The notes under the pieces: model-generated
Told to the model about the DNA's origin: nothing
The model's database searches: none
Seen by the model: only the letters and a program-made list of their open reading frames with translations
Origin: GCA-2718595 sp963935005
GTDB taxonomy: Bacteria > Gemmatimonadota > Gemmatimonadetes > Longimicrobiales > Gaopeijiaceae
Assembly: GCA_963935005.1 (NCBI GenBank)
Contig: CAWWAX010000005.1
Coordinates: forward strand, 1 to 59,083
Direction of reading: 5' to 3'
Length of the DNA: 59,083 nucleotides
Part shown: positions 1 to 8,714 of the stretch, piece after piece
Numbering within the stretch: the stretch's first letter is position 1
Layout: each line of letters starts with the position of its first letter
Program-made: the position numbers and the translations under genes

Positions 1-847
1 CTGAATCCAAGGCATTAATTGGTTTGTTAATGGCACCGATAAGTGTTTTTAAGCCGCAATTCTTGGAGTCACGCAGAACCTTAAGACCATATCTCACCAA
101 AATTCTATTTTCTTCATTGAGAGGCACGACGTCTGCAATAGTTGCAAGGGCTACAAAATCCAAGTAAGCATGTAATTCTTCATCGGGAATCCCAATCTCT
201 ATAGCCAGGATCTGACACAGTCGATAAGCGACTCCCGTACCACAGAGTCCTTTGTTGACATAATCACATCCGAGCTGATTAGGATTAACCACACCAACTG
301 CCTCTGGCAAATTGTTTGCTGGAGTGTGATGATCAGTAATTATAACATCAATCCCTAAAGCTTTAGCTTTTGATACAGTCTCATGTGCACGAATCCCAGA
401 GTCGACCGTAATGACCACCTTGGCCCTAGATTTAAGAGCTTGTCCTAAACCCGCAGAACCAAAGTCATACCCATCCGTCAGCCGATTAGGTACAAAGGGA
501 ATACAATTTCCACCCAATCTTTGAATCCAACGAGTCAACAAAGCAGTTGCTACTATTCCATCGACGTCATAATCCCCGTGGACAAAAATGGTCTCTCCCT
601 TTTGGATAGCTCCTATTAGTCGCTGTGCTGCCTCAGTTATTCCCAAGAGCGCACTAGGGTCCTGAATATTCTCCAAAGTGGGTCTAAGGAAGGCCTTCGC
701 AAGGTCTGGATTGTGATAACCCCTGGCCACCAAGAGGTGGCAGAGCATGGACGGAAGCGAGAGTTCTGACTCCAGTAGCTCAACAGCTCTCGTCTCTAGT
801 GAGTCTGGTTCTTTCCACTGAGGGTTTACCGAGTAAGTAAAGCTCAT
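1..847 (-). CDS. recJ: RecJ, single-strand-specific 5'-3' DNA exonuclease (N-terminal part)
   Basis: RecJ degrades single-stranded DNA 5' to 3' in recombinational and mismatch repair. The frame runs from an ATG at 847 to the left edge with no stop, so only about 282 N-terminal residues are present. The translation shows DHH-phosphoesterase motifs: GDYDVDG (motif I), TVDSG, TDHH (the DHH-type motif) and LATIADVVPL, all metal-ligand regions of the family. The start MSFTYSVNPQWKEP resembles the usual RecJ start (a short run before a conserved Trp). No Shine-Dalgarno sequence lies just before this ATG. Instead an 11-codon ORF ends on it (see 844-879). The downstream neighbour lies outside the window. 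Identification is secure; the missing part is only the window edge. Confidence 0.95.
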   Translation of the reverse strand, partial: MSFTYSVNPQWKEPDSLETRAVELLESELSLPSMLCHLLVARGYHNPDLAKAFLRPTLENIQDPSALLGITEAAQRLIGAIQKGETIFVHGDYDVDGIVATALLTRWIQRLGGNCIPFVPNRLTDGYDFGSAGLGQALKSRAKVVITVDSGIRAHETVSKAKALGIDVIITDHHTPANNLPEAVGVVNPNQLGCDYVNKGLCGTGVAYRLCQILAIEIGIPDEELHAYLDFVALATIADVVPLNEENRILVRYGLKVLRDSKNCGLKTLIGAINKPINALDS

Positions 848-879
848 GGACCAAACCGATCGACATTTTTGTTGTCCAT
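844..879 (-). CDS. Possible 11-codon leader ORF coupled to recJ
   Basis: A short ATG frame encodes MDNKNVDRFGP and its TGA overlaps the recJ ATG in an ATGA arrangement. An AGGGG sequence lies four bases before its ATG, whereas recJ itself has no visible ribosome binding site. The same segment is bounded by perfect 7-bp arms, CATGGAC at 845-851 and GTCCATG at 874-880, that would pair the leader start region with the recJ start region. Seen directly: the frame, the overlap and the arms. That it is translated and controls recJ is inference. It could be chance. Confidence 0.3.
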   Translation of the reverse strand: MDNKNVDRFGP

Positions 880-915
880 GATACCCCTGAATGAATTTTC
901 ACTGCCCCTTATGAA

Positions 916-1737
916 TTAAGTATCAGATGCTTCCAGGCTCTCAACTTCTTGGGGTTCTGCACCTGACATTAGAGACTCGTCAAACTCTTCGGTATTTGTT
1001 TCTAAACCCACCTCAGAGTCAGCCTCGTCAGATTGTGGAGTCAGAATAACTCCACAATCCTCACATCTGATCAAACTTTCACCATGACGAATTTCGTTTT
1101 GAGTTTGGAGAGGCACCATGCTGTAACAGTGGCCACAAGCTCCATCTTCAGTGAGATCAGAGACGGCTATCTTTATTTTTCCTCGCATTATTCTGTCATA
1201 CATTTGTCTTTCATCTACGTTTAGTGTTTCTGCAAGTCTTTCCCTTTCTCCACTAAATTTCTCAAGGGTTAGCTCTGCGCCCTCTCTTTCAGACATCAGC
1301 TTTTCGCGGAGAGGCTCCATCTCTGCTAGTGATCCACTGTGAGTTTCTTTCTGTTCGCTGATACGCTCAGTCATTTTTTTTATTTGATTTAACACACTCA
1401 AAGCATCCTGCTCATCATTTTGAAGAGCCCGCTTAACCATGTCTGATTCTGCATGAACTGCAGTCTCTTCCCGTAGGTTACGAACCTGATTCATTCGCTC
1501 CACTAGTTTCTGCGATCTATCACGTTTCTCTTGAATAACCAACTCCAGTCGCCTTTCTTCGAGAGATAGTTCTTTGACCCTTTTTTCTAGGGCTTCTATC
1601 TCTTTTCCCAACCTCAAAGTAGGGGCTTCGAGTCCCTCAAGTTTGACCTCAAAATTGTCCATGGTAGAACGAATAATTCCAAGTTGGGTATCAAGCGATT
1701 GCAACTCTTTCAGGGAGGCTCTTTCTTGTGATGTCAT
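916..1737 (-). CDS. Coiled-coil protein with C-terminal C4 zinc ribbon (DUF164/CT398 type)
   Basis: This 273-residue protein is mostly long charged helices (about residues 1-175, heptad-like Leu/Glu/Lys pattern) predicted to form an antiparallel coiled coil. A C4 zinc ribbon follows near residues 199-232, with CGHC and CEDC pairs, and then an acidic tail. This is the architecture of the DUF164/CT398 family, whose role is poorly defined; a link to flagellar or nucleic-acid functions has been suggested for some members. It sits 68 bp upstream of recJ and 35 bp downstream of dnaG, so it is probably co-transcribed with replication and repair genes. The zinc site is inferred from cysteine spacing. 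No enzymatic motif is visible. Confidence 0.8.
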   Translation of the reverse strand: MTSQERASLKELQSLDTQLGIIRSTMDNFEVKLEGLEAPTLRLGKEIEALEKRVKELSLEERRLELVIQEKRDRSQKLVERMNQVRNLREETAVHAESDMVKRALQNDEQDALSVLNQIKKMTERISEQKETHSGSLAEMEPLREKLMSEREGAELTLEKFSGERERLAETLNVDERQMYDRIMRGKIKIAVSDLTEDGACGHCYSMVPLQTQNEIRHGESLIRCEDCGVILTPQSDEADSEVGLETNTEEFDESLMSGAEPQEVESLEASDT

Positions 1738-1772
1738 AAAATTCTCTTCCCTCTAAAATTTCTCATTAAAGT

Positions 1773-3569
1773 TCACTTAAATGTCTTCCGTGTTACTGCA
1801 GACCAATCTGTGCCTAGCTCTCGGCGTTCCTGACCCAAATCTATCTTCTCAGCCAACAATTGAGTAAGTGTTTCCTCATCTTCATTATCTCTTATCAGCT
1901 GGTCAATGTGATCCATCTTCTTTTGCATCTTACTACTCAATATTCTGTTTACCAAGTCCACAAAAATCCTTTCTCGAACCGTTTCACTTAAATCTCTTGA
2001 ATTTGACAAGATATCCTGAAAAATCGAACTGGCTAATGGATCCAATCTCCCTAAGATTTCGGTAAAATCAGACTGCTCAAGTAACAGTCTGAAAATGGTC
2101 CTATAGTTTGGGTTAGTGAAATCATCAGGTCCTAAGCGTTCACCAACCCTCTCAACCATATCTAGATCTTTAACCAAAAGAAACAGAAGTTCTTTTTCTG
2201 CCCCCATGGAAGGTACTGTCTGCGAAAGGTTGTATTTTTTTTGAGGACTTGACTGTACAAAAGGCTCAGGAAATTCCATATCAACCTTAGACAATTCTAG
2301 CTCCAAGGTTTCTCTTTTAACACCAGTATGCTCCGCAACTTTAGAAACATAAATATCTTGTAACGCAGGGTCTTGTACCGCCCGGATAGTGGGAAGAAGT
2401 CGGTCAATCGCTTTTCGAGTTTTCTCTATATCAGAAAAATGATCACGTTCGTTCAGAAGCTGAAGTTTCCGGTCAAGAACATCTACTGCTTCATCTATAT
2501 AAGTGGCTAGGGCATCCGCACCTTCCTCGTGCACCACTCCATCAGGATCCGTCCCCGAAGGCAAGGAACTGATTGATGGGTGCACACCACTTTCCAAGAG
2601 AACATCAGCTGAACGAAACGTTGCTTTTAAACCAGCCCTGTCACTATCAAATAGCAAGCATACTTTTTTTGTGTAACGGCCTAGCAACTCCGCCTGCTCT
2701 TTGGTAAAACTAGTCCCAAGAACAGCGACCACATTTTCGAAACCATTTTGAGCGAGAGAAATAACGTCCAAATAACCCTCTACTACTAGAGCCAGCTGTT
2801 CTCTCCGTATGGAATTCTTGGCAATTCCCAAACCATAGAGAATTGAACCTTTGTGATATATAGGAGTTTCAGGAGAATTCAAGTATTTTGCTCCTTGCTG
2901 CCCCGAAATATCCAGTGACCTCGCACCAAAACCTAAAACTTTACCAGCAGTACTCTCTATCGCAAATGTTATCCTTCCTCGGAATCTATCGAAAGGTTCT
3001 TCTCTCTTATCACTTTTAGAAAGAAGTCCCGCTTCTAATAATTCATCGTCACCTATACCATGACTCAGAGCAGCCGTTCGAAGGCCCTTCCAATCATTGG
3101 GTGCAAAACCCAAGGAGTAACGATCACACATTTCTCTATTAATTTTTCTGTGTTCAAGATAGGTCCTGGCTTTCCGACCCTCCTCTTCATCCCAGAGAGC
3201 ATCCCTGAAATACTTAAGGGCAAAAGCATTGGCCTGATAAAGGTGTGAGAAGGGGTCTATTACCGCATCGAAGCCCCTATCTTCCTTAATCTCCATTCCC
3301 ACAGACTGCGCTACCTGTTTTACTGCTTCTGTAAACTCTAGACCCTGCAAATGTTGCAAAAATGAAAACACATCTCCTGATTCACCACACCCGAAGCACT
3401 TGTAAAATCCTTTTGCAGGAACCACGTAGAAACTTGGAGTTTTCTCTTCATGGAAAGGACAACAAGCCTTATAGTCCTTTCCAGATTTCTTCAATGGTAA
3501 AATACTATTAACTATCTGAACGATGTCAGCTCTGCTTCTAACTTCCTCTATTTGATCTTTATGAATCAC
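1773..3569 (-). CDS. dnaG: DNA primase DnaG
   Basis: DnaG synthesises RNA primers for replication. Counting from the GTG at 3569, an N-terminal CHC2 zinc finger has C37, H40, C58 and C61, close to the E. coli positions (40, 43, 61, 64). The catalytic core and TOPRIM fold follow, with VVEGYLDV and LLFDSDRAG as the metal-binding acidic motifs. The C-terminal 150 residues are the variable helicase-interaction region. An ATG at 3599 is in frame, but it would add ten residues unlike any primase start and has no ribosome binding site. AAGGTG lies eight bases before the GTG, so I prefer the GTG. The gene follows yqeY, a common dnaG neighbour. Confidence 0.96.
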   Translation of the reverse strand: MIHKDQIEEVRSRADIVQIVNSILPLKKSGKDYKACCPFHEEKTPSFYVVPAKGFYKCFGCGESGDVFSFLQHLQGLEFTEAVKQVAQSVGMEIKEDRGFDAVIDPFSHLYQANAFALKYFRDALWDEEEGRKARTYLEHRKINREMCDRYSLGFAPNDWKGLRTAALSHGIGDDELLEAGLLSKSDKREEPFDRFRGRITFAIESTAGKVLGFGARSLDISGQQGAKYLNSPETPIYHKGSILYGLGIAKNSIRREQLALVVEGYLDVISLAQNGFENVVAVLGTSFTKEQAELLGRYTKKVCLLFDSDRAGLKATFRSADVLLESGVHPSISSLPSGTDPDGVVHEEGADALATYIDEAVDVLDRKLQLLNERDHFSDIEKTRKAIDRLLPTIRAVQDPALQDIYVSKVAEHTGVKRETLELELSKVDMEFPEPFVQSSPQKKYNLSQTVPSMGAEKELLFLLVKDLDMVERVGERLGPDDFTNPNYRTIFRLLLEQSDFTEILGRLDPLASSIFQDILSNSRDLSETVRERIFVDLVNRILSSKMQKKMDHIDQLIRDNEDEETLTQLLAEKIDLGQERRELGTDWSAVTRKTFK

Positions 3570-3666
3570 AGCAAAAACACCTTGGCAACAAAAAAGCATT
3601 CATCGGTTTTGGATTAGAATCTAGTTGAATCAACCTCTTCTCTCAGGAAATCATCCAGACTAGGGA

Positions 3667-4107
3667 TCATAACTTCAGCTCTTCCCTGACGATACGGTTC
3701 ACTTCTTTACCGTCAACACGTCCTTGCAGTTTGGGCATCACCTCACCCATCAGACTACCCATTTGGTCGAAACCTTGCTGAAGAGCAGTGCGAATTATGG
3801 CTCTTATCTCAGATTCACTCAGCATCGCAGGAAGATACTTCTGAAGAATATTCATTTCTTGAAGTTCTTTATCCGCCAGCTCTGGACGTCCTCCCGAACG
3901 CATCATTTCCGAAGCTTCTCTGCGCTGTTTCACAGCTTTTGTTATGACCTTAGTCACATCTACTTCATCTAAGTCACGTCCCAACTCTATTTCTCTGTTG
4001 TGAACCTCTGCCAAAAGAGAGCTCAGGACTAGGATTTCTAGACGCTTCCGACTCTTTCTAGCTTCGGTAAGATCAGTTCGCAATTGTGATTTTAGATCCG
4101 TGAACAT
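3667..4107 (-). CDS. GatB/YqeY domain protein
   Basis: This 146-residue protein matches the YqeY family: an N-terminal helical part with the LRTDLTEARKSRK segment and a C-terminal tail domain like that of GatB/GatE, ending GRVDGKEVNRIVREEL. GatB uses this domain to hold tRNA during transamidation. The free-standing form has no established reaction. Its length is typical (about 145-150). It lies directly upstream of dnaG, the order seen in many bacteria (rpsU-yqeY-dnaG), but rpsU is absent: the 111 bp before it hold only a palindrome (4184-4205). Confidence 0.9.
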   Translation of the reverse strand: MFTDLKSQLRTDLTEARKSRKRLEILVLSSLLAEVHNREIELGRDLDEVDVTKVITKAVKQRREASEMMRSGGRPELADKELQEMNILQKYLPAMLSESEIRAIIRTALQQGFDQMGSLMGEVMPKLQGRVDGKEVNRIVREELKL

Positions 4108-4183
4108 GAGGGGAAACTATCTGGCTTAACAAGGACGGTCAACGACTCCATAATCAGTCACTGTGATCCAATGAGATTAAACC

Positions 4184-4205
4184 ATAACTAAGCATGCTCA
4201 GTTAT
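4184..4205. repeat. 22-bp near-perfect palindrome between prmA and yqeY
   Basis: The arms ATAACTAAGCA and TGCTCAGTTAT meet at CATG and differ at one base pair. The element starts 14 bases after the prmA stop and ends 77 bases before the yqeY start (minus strand). No T-run follows on the minus strand, so it is a poor intrinsic terminator. A dimeric repressor site for the yqeY-dnaG transcript, or an mRNA-end hairpin for prmA, are both possible. No known operator consensus is recognised. Confidence 0.4.
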
Positions 4206-4218
4206 TCACTCAATAATT

Positions 4219-5115
4219 CTAAATATTAGATTCAAACCATGCTGAGATCCACCCTTTTTCAGTATCTACATCTCTCAAGGTGAAATCAGCATTCTCAGCA
4301 CAGCTCAAAATACAAGCCCATTCGTCAACCATAATCCCACTCAAAATGAGCCATCCCTGACCGACCAATGCATTCCTGAATCCACTAATCAGCGACAACA
4401 AAACATCACTCTGTATATTTGCAACTATACCTTCCCATTCTCCATTATTCTCCAACCAGGACCGACTAACTTTCCTCATCTGAACACTCACGTTATCTGT
4501 TATTTCATTCCGGTGAAGATTAGCCAGGGTTGTTTCAACTGCATAGGGATCGCTATCAACGCCAAGAACTTGATTCGCTCCAAACTTCATCGCTACGATG
4601 GATAATATCCCAGATCCACAACCTACATCCATTATCTTTTCTCCAGGGGACATAGCCTTTTCTAACAATCTGAGAGATCCTCTGGTTGTAGCATGTTCTG
4701 CTGTTCCGAAAGCCATTCCTGGATCGATCACCACTGTTACAACATTTTCTTGATCTTCTGTAGCACACCAACTCGGTTTTACGACCAATTTTTCAGATAT
4801 CTTCTTCGCCGAAAAACCCCTCCGCCAGAAATGAGACCAATCCTCGTGTCTTTGCCAGGAATAATCTAAAACAACCTCTCCGGTCTCTGACACTTTGTTT
4901 AAAGCCATACGAATCGATTTAAGACAACTTGCGACATTTTCAGGAGGTGCAAGATAGGTCTTTAAATTACAATCAGTTTCCTCGACCGCAGTTGCTCCGA
5001 AGTCGAACATTACAGCACTATACTTCTCTGCCTCTAGTACGGAACTATAGGGAATTGATAATACAAACCAACAATCAGGGACTGGCGTGAAACCCCCTGA
5101 ATTGTTCTTGACCAT
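4219..5115 (-). CDS. prmA: Ribosomal protein L11 methyltransferase PrmA
   Basis: PrmA trimethylates ribosomal protein L11 with S-adenosylmethionine. The 298-residue sequence has an N-terminal substrate-recognition domain (about 1-110, more divergent) and a Rossmann methyltransferase domain. The latter contains DPGMAFGTAEHATT, the hallmark segment normally read DPGxAFGTGxHxTT, with Ala for the second Gly here. SAM motif I is DVGCGSGILS, followed by GVDSDPYAV and VANIQSD (the NI-x-x-D/P catalytic-loop region). Its ATG shares one base with the dnaJ stop, so it is translated from the dnaJ message, a common dnaJ-prmA order. Confidence 0.93.
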   Translation of the reverse strand: MVKNNSGGFTPVPDCWFVLSIPYSSVLEAEKYSAVMFDFGATAVEETDCNLKTYLAPPENVASCLKSIRMALNKVSETGEVVLDYSWQRHEDWSHFWRRGFSAKKISEKLVVKPSWCATEDQENVVTVVIDPGMAFGTAEHATTRGSLRLLEKAMSPGEKIMDVGCGSGILSIVAMKFGANQVLGVDSDPYAVETTLANLHRNEITDNVSVQMRKVSRSWLENNGEWEGIVANIQSDVLLSLISGFRNALVGQGWLILSGIMVDEWACILSCAENADFTLRDVDTEKGWISAWFESNI

Positions 5116-6275
5116 CAGCGAAATGCTTCTTTAACTCGCGACCAAACACTCTTATCGACCTCAGAACTAACACTTTCAGGAGCAGTGGCTTCCACAGATC
5201 GAAGAGTTTTGAAAATCTCCTCTTGTTCTTCAGTTAATTGATCGGGCGTCCACACTACAATTCTCACTAATTGGTCACCGTGACTCTGCCCCTGCAATTC
5301 TGGAAGCCCTTTACCCCTAAGGCGAAGTACCTCTCCACTCTGAGTGCCCGCTGGGATTTTTAGATTTACTCTTTCTACGATCGTGGGAACCTCTACTTCA
5401 GCACCAAGAGTCGCCTGTGAAAATGTTATAGGCAATTCGAAGTAAAGGTCAGGTCCATCTCGGAAAAATCTGTCGTCTTCCTGTACCTCAAGAAGGACTA
5501 CCGTATCTCCTCTTGGACCATTTTGAGAACCAATGTTCCCCTTGCCCCTTAAAGAGATAAAATTTTCAGAGGTGACACCTGGAGGCACCTCGACTTCGAT
5601 ATTTCTTTGAACCCGTACCCTTCCATCTCCACGGCAAGTGCCGCATGGATCTAGTATCACAAGTCCCTGACCTCTACAATTACTACAAACTCCTATATTA
5701 ACGAACTGCCCGAACATTGTTCTTTGAGACTGTCGTTGCTCGCCAGACCCTCCACACTTAGAACATGAAACTGGACTCGATCCTTTAGCAGCTCCGACTC
5801 CTGCGCATTCACCACAAGCATCGAGTATGGCCACTTTAACTTTTTTAGTCGCTCCAGATTGAACCTCTTTCAAGGTCAGTTTTAGCCTGAGCTTTATCGT
5901 TTCACCTTTAGATTTTGGCCTGTCTCCAGGATTTCTAGATCGCCTTCCAAAAGCATCGTCCAGGTTGCCAAAACCTCCGAAATCGCGCATAAAGACTTCT
6001 ATGGCATCGCTGAAATCGAAATTTGAAAATCCGGCAGAACCTGAACCAGATCCCTTCAATCCTTGTTCTCCATATCTATCATAGATATCACGTTTCCCTG
6101 GATCACTTAGGACTTCATAGGCCTGAGTGGCCTGCTTGAAAAGCTCATCGTTCTTCTTCGATCCACCCTTGTTCTTATCGGGATGATACTTTAAAGCAAG
6201 TTTTCGGTAGGCCTTCTTGATTTCTTCAGTACCCGCATTTCTCGAAAGACCGAGAAGATTGTAATAATCAGCCAT
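5115..6275 (-). CDS. dnaJ: Chaperone DnaJ (Hsp40)
   Basis: DnaJ delivers substrates to DnaK and stimulates its ATPase. All domains are present in order. The J domain is at residues 3-70, with HPD in KYHPDKNKG. A short Gly/Ser/Phe linker follows. The zinc-binding domain has four CxxCxGxG motifs (CGECAGVG, CSKCGGSG, CSNCRGQG, CGTCRGDG), then two beta-sandwich client domains. The C-terminus WSRVKEAFR is the usual dimerisation tail. At 386 residues the length is normal. Unusually, hrcA, grpE and dnaK are not beside it: hemW is the upstream neighbour, where a hrcA-grpE-dnaK block normally intervenes. Paired inverted repeats lie 31-79 bases upstream (6306-6354). Confidence 0.97.
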   Translation of the reverse strand: MADYYNLLGLSRNAGTEEIKKAYRKLALKYHPDKNKGGSKKNDELFKQATQAYEVLSDPGKRDIYDRYGEQGLKGSGSGSAGFSNFDFSDAIEVFMRDFGGFGNLDDAFGRRSRNPGDRPKSKGETIKLRLKLTLKEVQSGATKKVKVAILDACGECAGVGAAKGSSPVSCSKCGGSGEQRQSQRTMFGQFVNIGVCSNCRGQGLVILDPCGTCRGDGRVRVQRNIEVEVPPGVTSENFISLRGKGNIGSQNGPRGDTVVLLEVQEDDRFFRDGPDLYFELPITFSQATLGAEVEVPTIVERVNLKIPAGTQSGEVLRLRGKGLPELQGQSHGDQLVRIVVWTPDQLTEEQEEIFKTLRSVEATAPESVSSEVDKSVWSRVKEAFR

Positions 6276-6305
6276 TTAATAACCATATAGGACAACGTTA
6301 ATGTG

Positions 6306-6354
6306 CCTGAGGATCTCGCTTGCCATCCTCAGGAAACAGACAAAACTGTCTCCT
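6306..6354 (-). promoter_or_regulatory. Twin inverted repeats upstream of dnaJ
   Basis: First element: CCTGAGGAT (6306-6314), ten-base loop, ATCCTCAGG (6325-6333), a perfect 9-bp inverted repeat. Second: AGGAAACAG (6331-6339), six-base loop, CTGTCTCCT (6346-6354), 8 of 9 paired. They share three bases, so as RNA hairpins they exclude each other partly. The first has the 9-N10-9 geometry of the heat-shock CIRCE operator (9-N9-9), but its sequence is not the TTAGCACTC/GAGTGCTAA consensus. There is no T-run for termination. The role as operator, attenuator or processing site is inference. The rest of the 189-bp gap (6276-6464) shows no gene. Confidence 0.45.
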
Positions 6355-6464
6355 AATAATATATACAGATAGAAGGAATCCTATTAGTACTTTGAGAAAA
6401 CAATGCCAAGGTGCTAAATACGCAGTCAGGCAATGGCGACATATCAAAAACTCTGATTGTCAAG

Positions 6465-7604
6465 CTAAGTGTCAGTTAGCCGTTCCTCCAACTCCAGTGT
6501 CAAACGATCCATGATCAACCAACCTTTGGGAGTCAAGCAGACATTACCGTCTCGCTCGACTGCCAAACCGGCTCTTGTCCAGGAAACAAAACTTTCTTGA
6601 ATTCTTGCAGTGAAATCACTGATCTTTAAACCTGTCTTGGTTCGTAATCGTAACCAAAGATACTCCAACCTATGCTTCGCATTGTCGATATTCTCCTGAT
6701 TCTCTAAGGGCAAAGAGTGCTCCAAAGCTTTCTTGCAGTAACCATCCCAATCTCTAATATTCCACCTTCGAACTGGATACAGATAACTATGAGCTCCGTT
6801 TCCAAGACCCAAATAAGGCTTTCCTGACCAGTAATTAGCATTGTGTCTAGATTTCTTTCCGGGTTGTGCAAAATTAGAAACTTCATATGCCCGAAATCCA
6901 TGTGATTCAAGCCAATCCACTGCAAAAAGATACTCCTCACGGTATTCAGACTCAGAAATTAAATCTTGTTTCCCTTCTGAAACCGCAAGCCCCAATGGAG
7001 TCCCCTTTTCTACCGTCAGACCGAAAAGGCTCACATGATCTACTTCCAGTGCCATCAATTCTTCAAAGTCCTCCCTTAGGTCTCTTTTTAGAGAAGGTGG
7101 AAGTCCAAAAATCATATCTACACTCACATTGGAAAATCCTGCCTCTCTAGCAATCCTGACGGCTTCCCGAGGCTTCTCAGGGCCATGGAGCCTTCCCATC
7201 CAACGAAGTGAAGTTCCTTGAAATGTCTGTACACCCAAACTAATCCTGTTCACTCCTGCTCGAATCCAAGCAGAAGCTTTATCTTTATCAAAACTTTCAG
7301 GATTAGCCTCACAAGTCCATTCTAAATCCTTCCGTTTCAATCTCTCTATTCCCACAATTCCTGCCAGTTTAGCCATTGAATTGTCGCTCAATACGGAGGG
7401 AGTTCCTCCACCAACATAAAGTGTCTTCAAGGAGGAGCTTATTTTGAATACTTGCTCTTCATGGATAGCTTGCAATTCTCCATCTATAGCCTTGATCCAG
7501 AGATCAGAATCAGAGGAAGAGCCTACCTTAACAGCGAAATCGCAGTAATAACAACGACGTGAACAGAAAGGGGCGTGCACATATAATGAATCTACCTTCT
7601 CCAC
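6465..7604 (-). CDS. hemW: Radical SAM haem chaperone / coproporphyrinogen III oxidase-like protein HemW
   Basis: HemW binds a 4Fe-4S cluster, SAM and haem, and is thought to insert haem into respiratory enzymes. It resembles oxygen-independent coproporphyrinogen dehydrogenase HemN. The cluster motif is C14-x3-C18-x2-C21 in APFCSRRCYYCDF. HemN-family proteins have CxxxCxxC followed by another Cys, and here Asp follows instead, as in HemW. The glycine-rich GGGTPS, EANPE, RISLGVQTF and NANYWSGKPYLGLGNGAHSY segments are all family hallmarks. At 379 residues the length is typical. It starts at an ATG 32 bp after the obg stop and precedes dnaJ. Confidence 0.92.
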   Translation of the reverse strand: MEKVDSLYVHAPFCSRRCYYCDFAVKVGSSSDSDLWIKAIDGELQAIHEEQVFKISSSLKTLYVGGGTPSVLSDNSMAKLAGIVGIERLKRKDLEWTCEANPESFDKDKASAWIRAGVNRISLGVQTFQGTSLRWMGRLHGPEKPREAVRIAREAGFSNVSVDMIFGLPPSLKRDLREDFEELMALEVDHVSLFGLTVEKGTPLGLAVSEGKQDLISESEYREEYLFAVDWLESHGFRAYEVSNFAQPGKKSRHNANYWSGKPYLGLGNGAHSYLYPVRRWNIRDWDGYCKKALEHSLPLENQENIDNAKHRLEYLWLRLRTKTGLKISDFTARIQESFVSWTRAGLAVERDGNVCLTPKGWLIMDRLTLELEERLTDT

Positions 7605-7636
7605 TTCTCACCTCTTGATCTTGTCCCGTAAACTTT

Positions 7637-8662
7637 TTAGAACTCCCAGTAATCCTCTTTCCTGGATTGTTTTTCCGCCTTGACTGAGCGCTGAGTTCTC
7701 TCCCAAACACTCTCCAAGAAAAGCTTTATTCCTACTTTGCTAATCGAAGACAATCCGAAAACACCCCAAGCTTCTGGAAAATCAGAATTCCTGACTTCAT
7801 TTTCACGTATACTTATATCCTTTTTCGTGAAAACCACACAATGTGGGCGCTCAGAAAGCTCCTCTGAGTAATTTTTTATTTCCTTTCTGAGCAACCTATA
7901 TGTCTCTGTGGGATCAGCAGAATCCACTGGAATCAAGAAAGCAAGAACTCGGGTCCGTTCAATATGCCTCAAAAAACGCAAGCCTAACCCTTTCCCTTCA
8001 TGCGCGCCTTCTATAATTCCTGGAATATCGGCCACCGCAAAACTCCGGAATTCCGAAAGCTGAACTATTCCAAGGTTGGGCTCCAAGGTCGTAAACGGAT
8101 ATCCAGCCACCTTCGGACGTGCTTTAGATATCGCCCCTAATAAGGTAGATTTGCCAGCATTTGGTTCACCAACTAGACCTACATCAGCTATGAGTTTTAG
8201 CTCTAGTTCCAACCTGAGTTCAACCCCTGGTTCTCCAGGCTCCCATCTAGTTGGAGCCTGATGCGTAGGAGTTGCAAAATTAGCATTACCTCTGCCTCCA
8301 CGTCCACCTCTCGCGACAATGACCCTGTCTCCTGGTTCCAATACCTCCCCCAGAACGTCTTTCGTCTCAGCATCTCTTATTATGGTACCCGGAGAAACAC
8401 TTACTTCTAGATCTTGTCCGCTTTTACCTGTCCTATTCTTACCTGATCCATGCAAGCCCCTTTCAGCCCGGTAGTGTTGCCTCATATGGAAGTCTAGAAG
8501 AGTAGAAAGTTGCGGGTCTGCTACTATGACGACATTCCCCCCATTACCACCATCACCACCAGCGGGACCACCCCTGGGGACACCCTTCTCTCTTCGCATA
8601 GCTTCAGAACCTGAACCACCAGATCCTCCGTATACGTGTATAACCGCTCTGTCGACGAACAT
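7637..8662 (-). CDS. obg: Ribosome-associated GTPase Obg/CgtA
   Basis: Obg is an essential GTPase that binds the 50S subunit and links ribosome maturation to stress. The N-terminal Gly-rich Obg fold spans about residues 1-157 (for example GGPAGGDGGNGGNV). The G domain follows: G1 GEPNAGKST at 165-173, the Obg-typical switch region YPFTTLEPNLG, and G3 DIPGI at 212-216. G4 is written TKKD at 279-282 rather than NKxD, so the first residue of the guanine-specificity motif is Thr. A short C-terminal tail replaces the longer domain of some homologues. A promoter with an internal palindrome lies about 50 bp upstream (8715-8744). Confidence 0.95.
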   Translation of the reverse strand: MFVDRAVIHVYGGSGGSGSEAMRREKGVPRGGPAGGDGGNGGNVVIVADPQLSTLLDFHMRQHYRAERGLHGSGKNRTGKSGQDLEVSVSPGTIIRDAETKDVLGEVLEPGDRVIVARGGRGGRGNANFATPTHQAPTRWEPGEPGVELRLELELKLIADVGLVGEPNAGKSTLLGAISKARPKVAGYPFTTLEPNLGIVQLSEFRSFAVADIPGIIEGAHEGKGLGLRFLRHIERTRVLAFLIPVDSADPTETYRLLRKEIKNYSEELSERPHCVVFTKKDISIRENEVRNSDFPEAWGVFGLSSISKVGIKLFLESVWERTQRSVKAEKQSRKEDYWEF

Positions 8663-8714
8663 AGGCAGACAAACTCCCCCTCTAAAGATAACTAGGGTTC
8701 CAGACTATTGCTCC

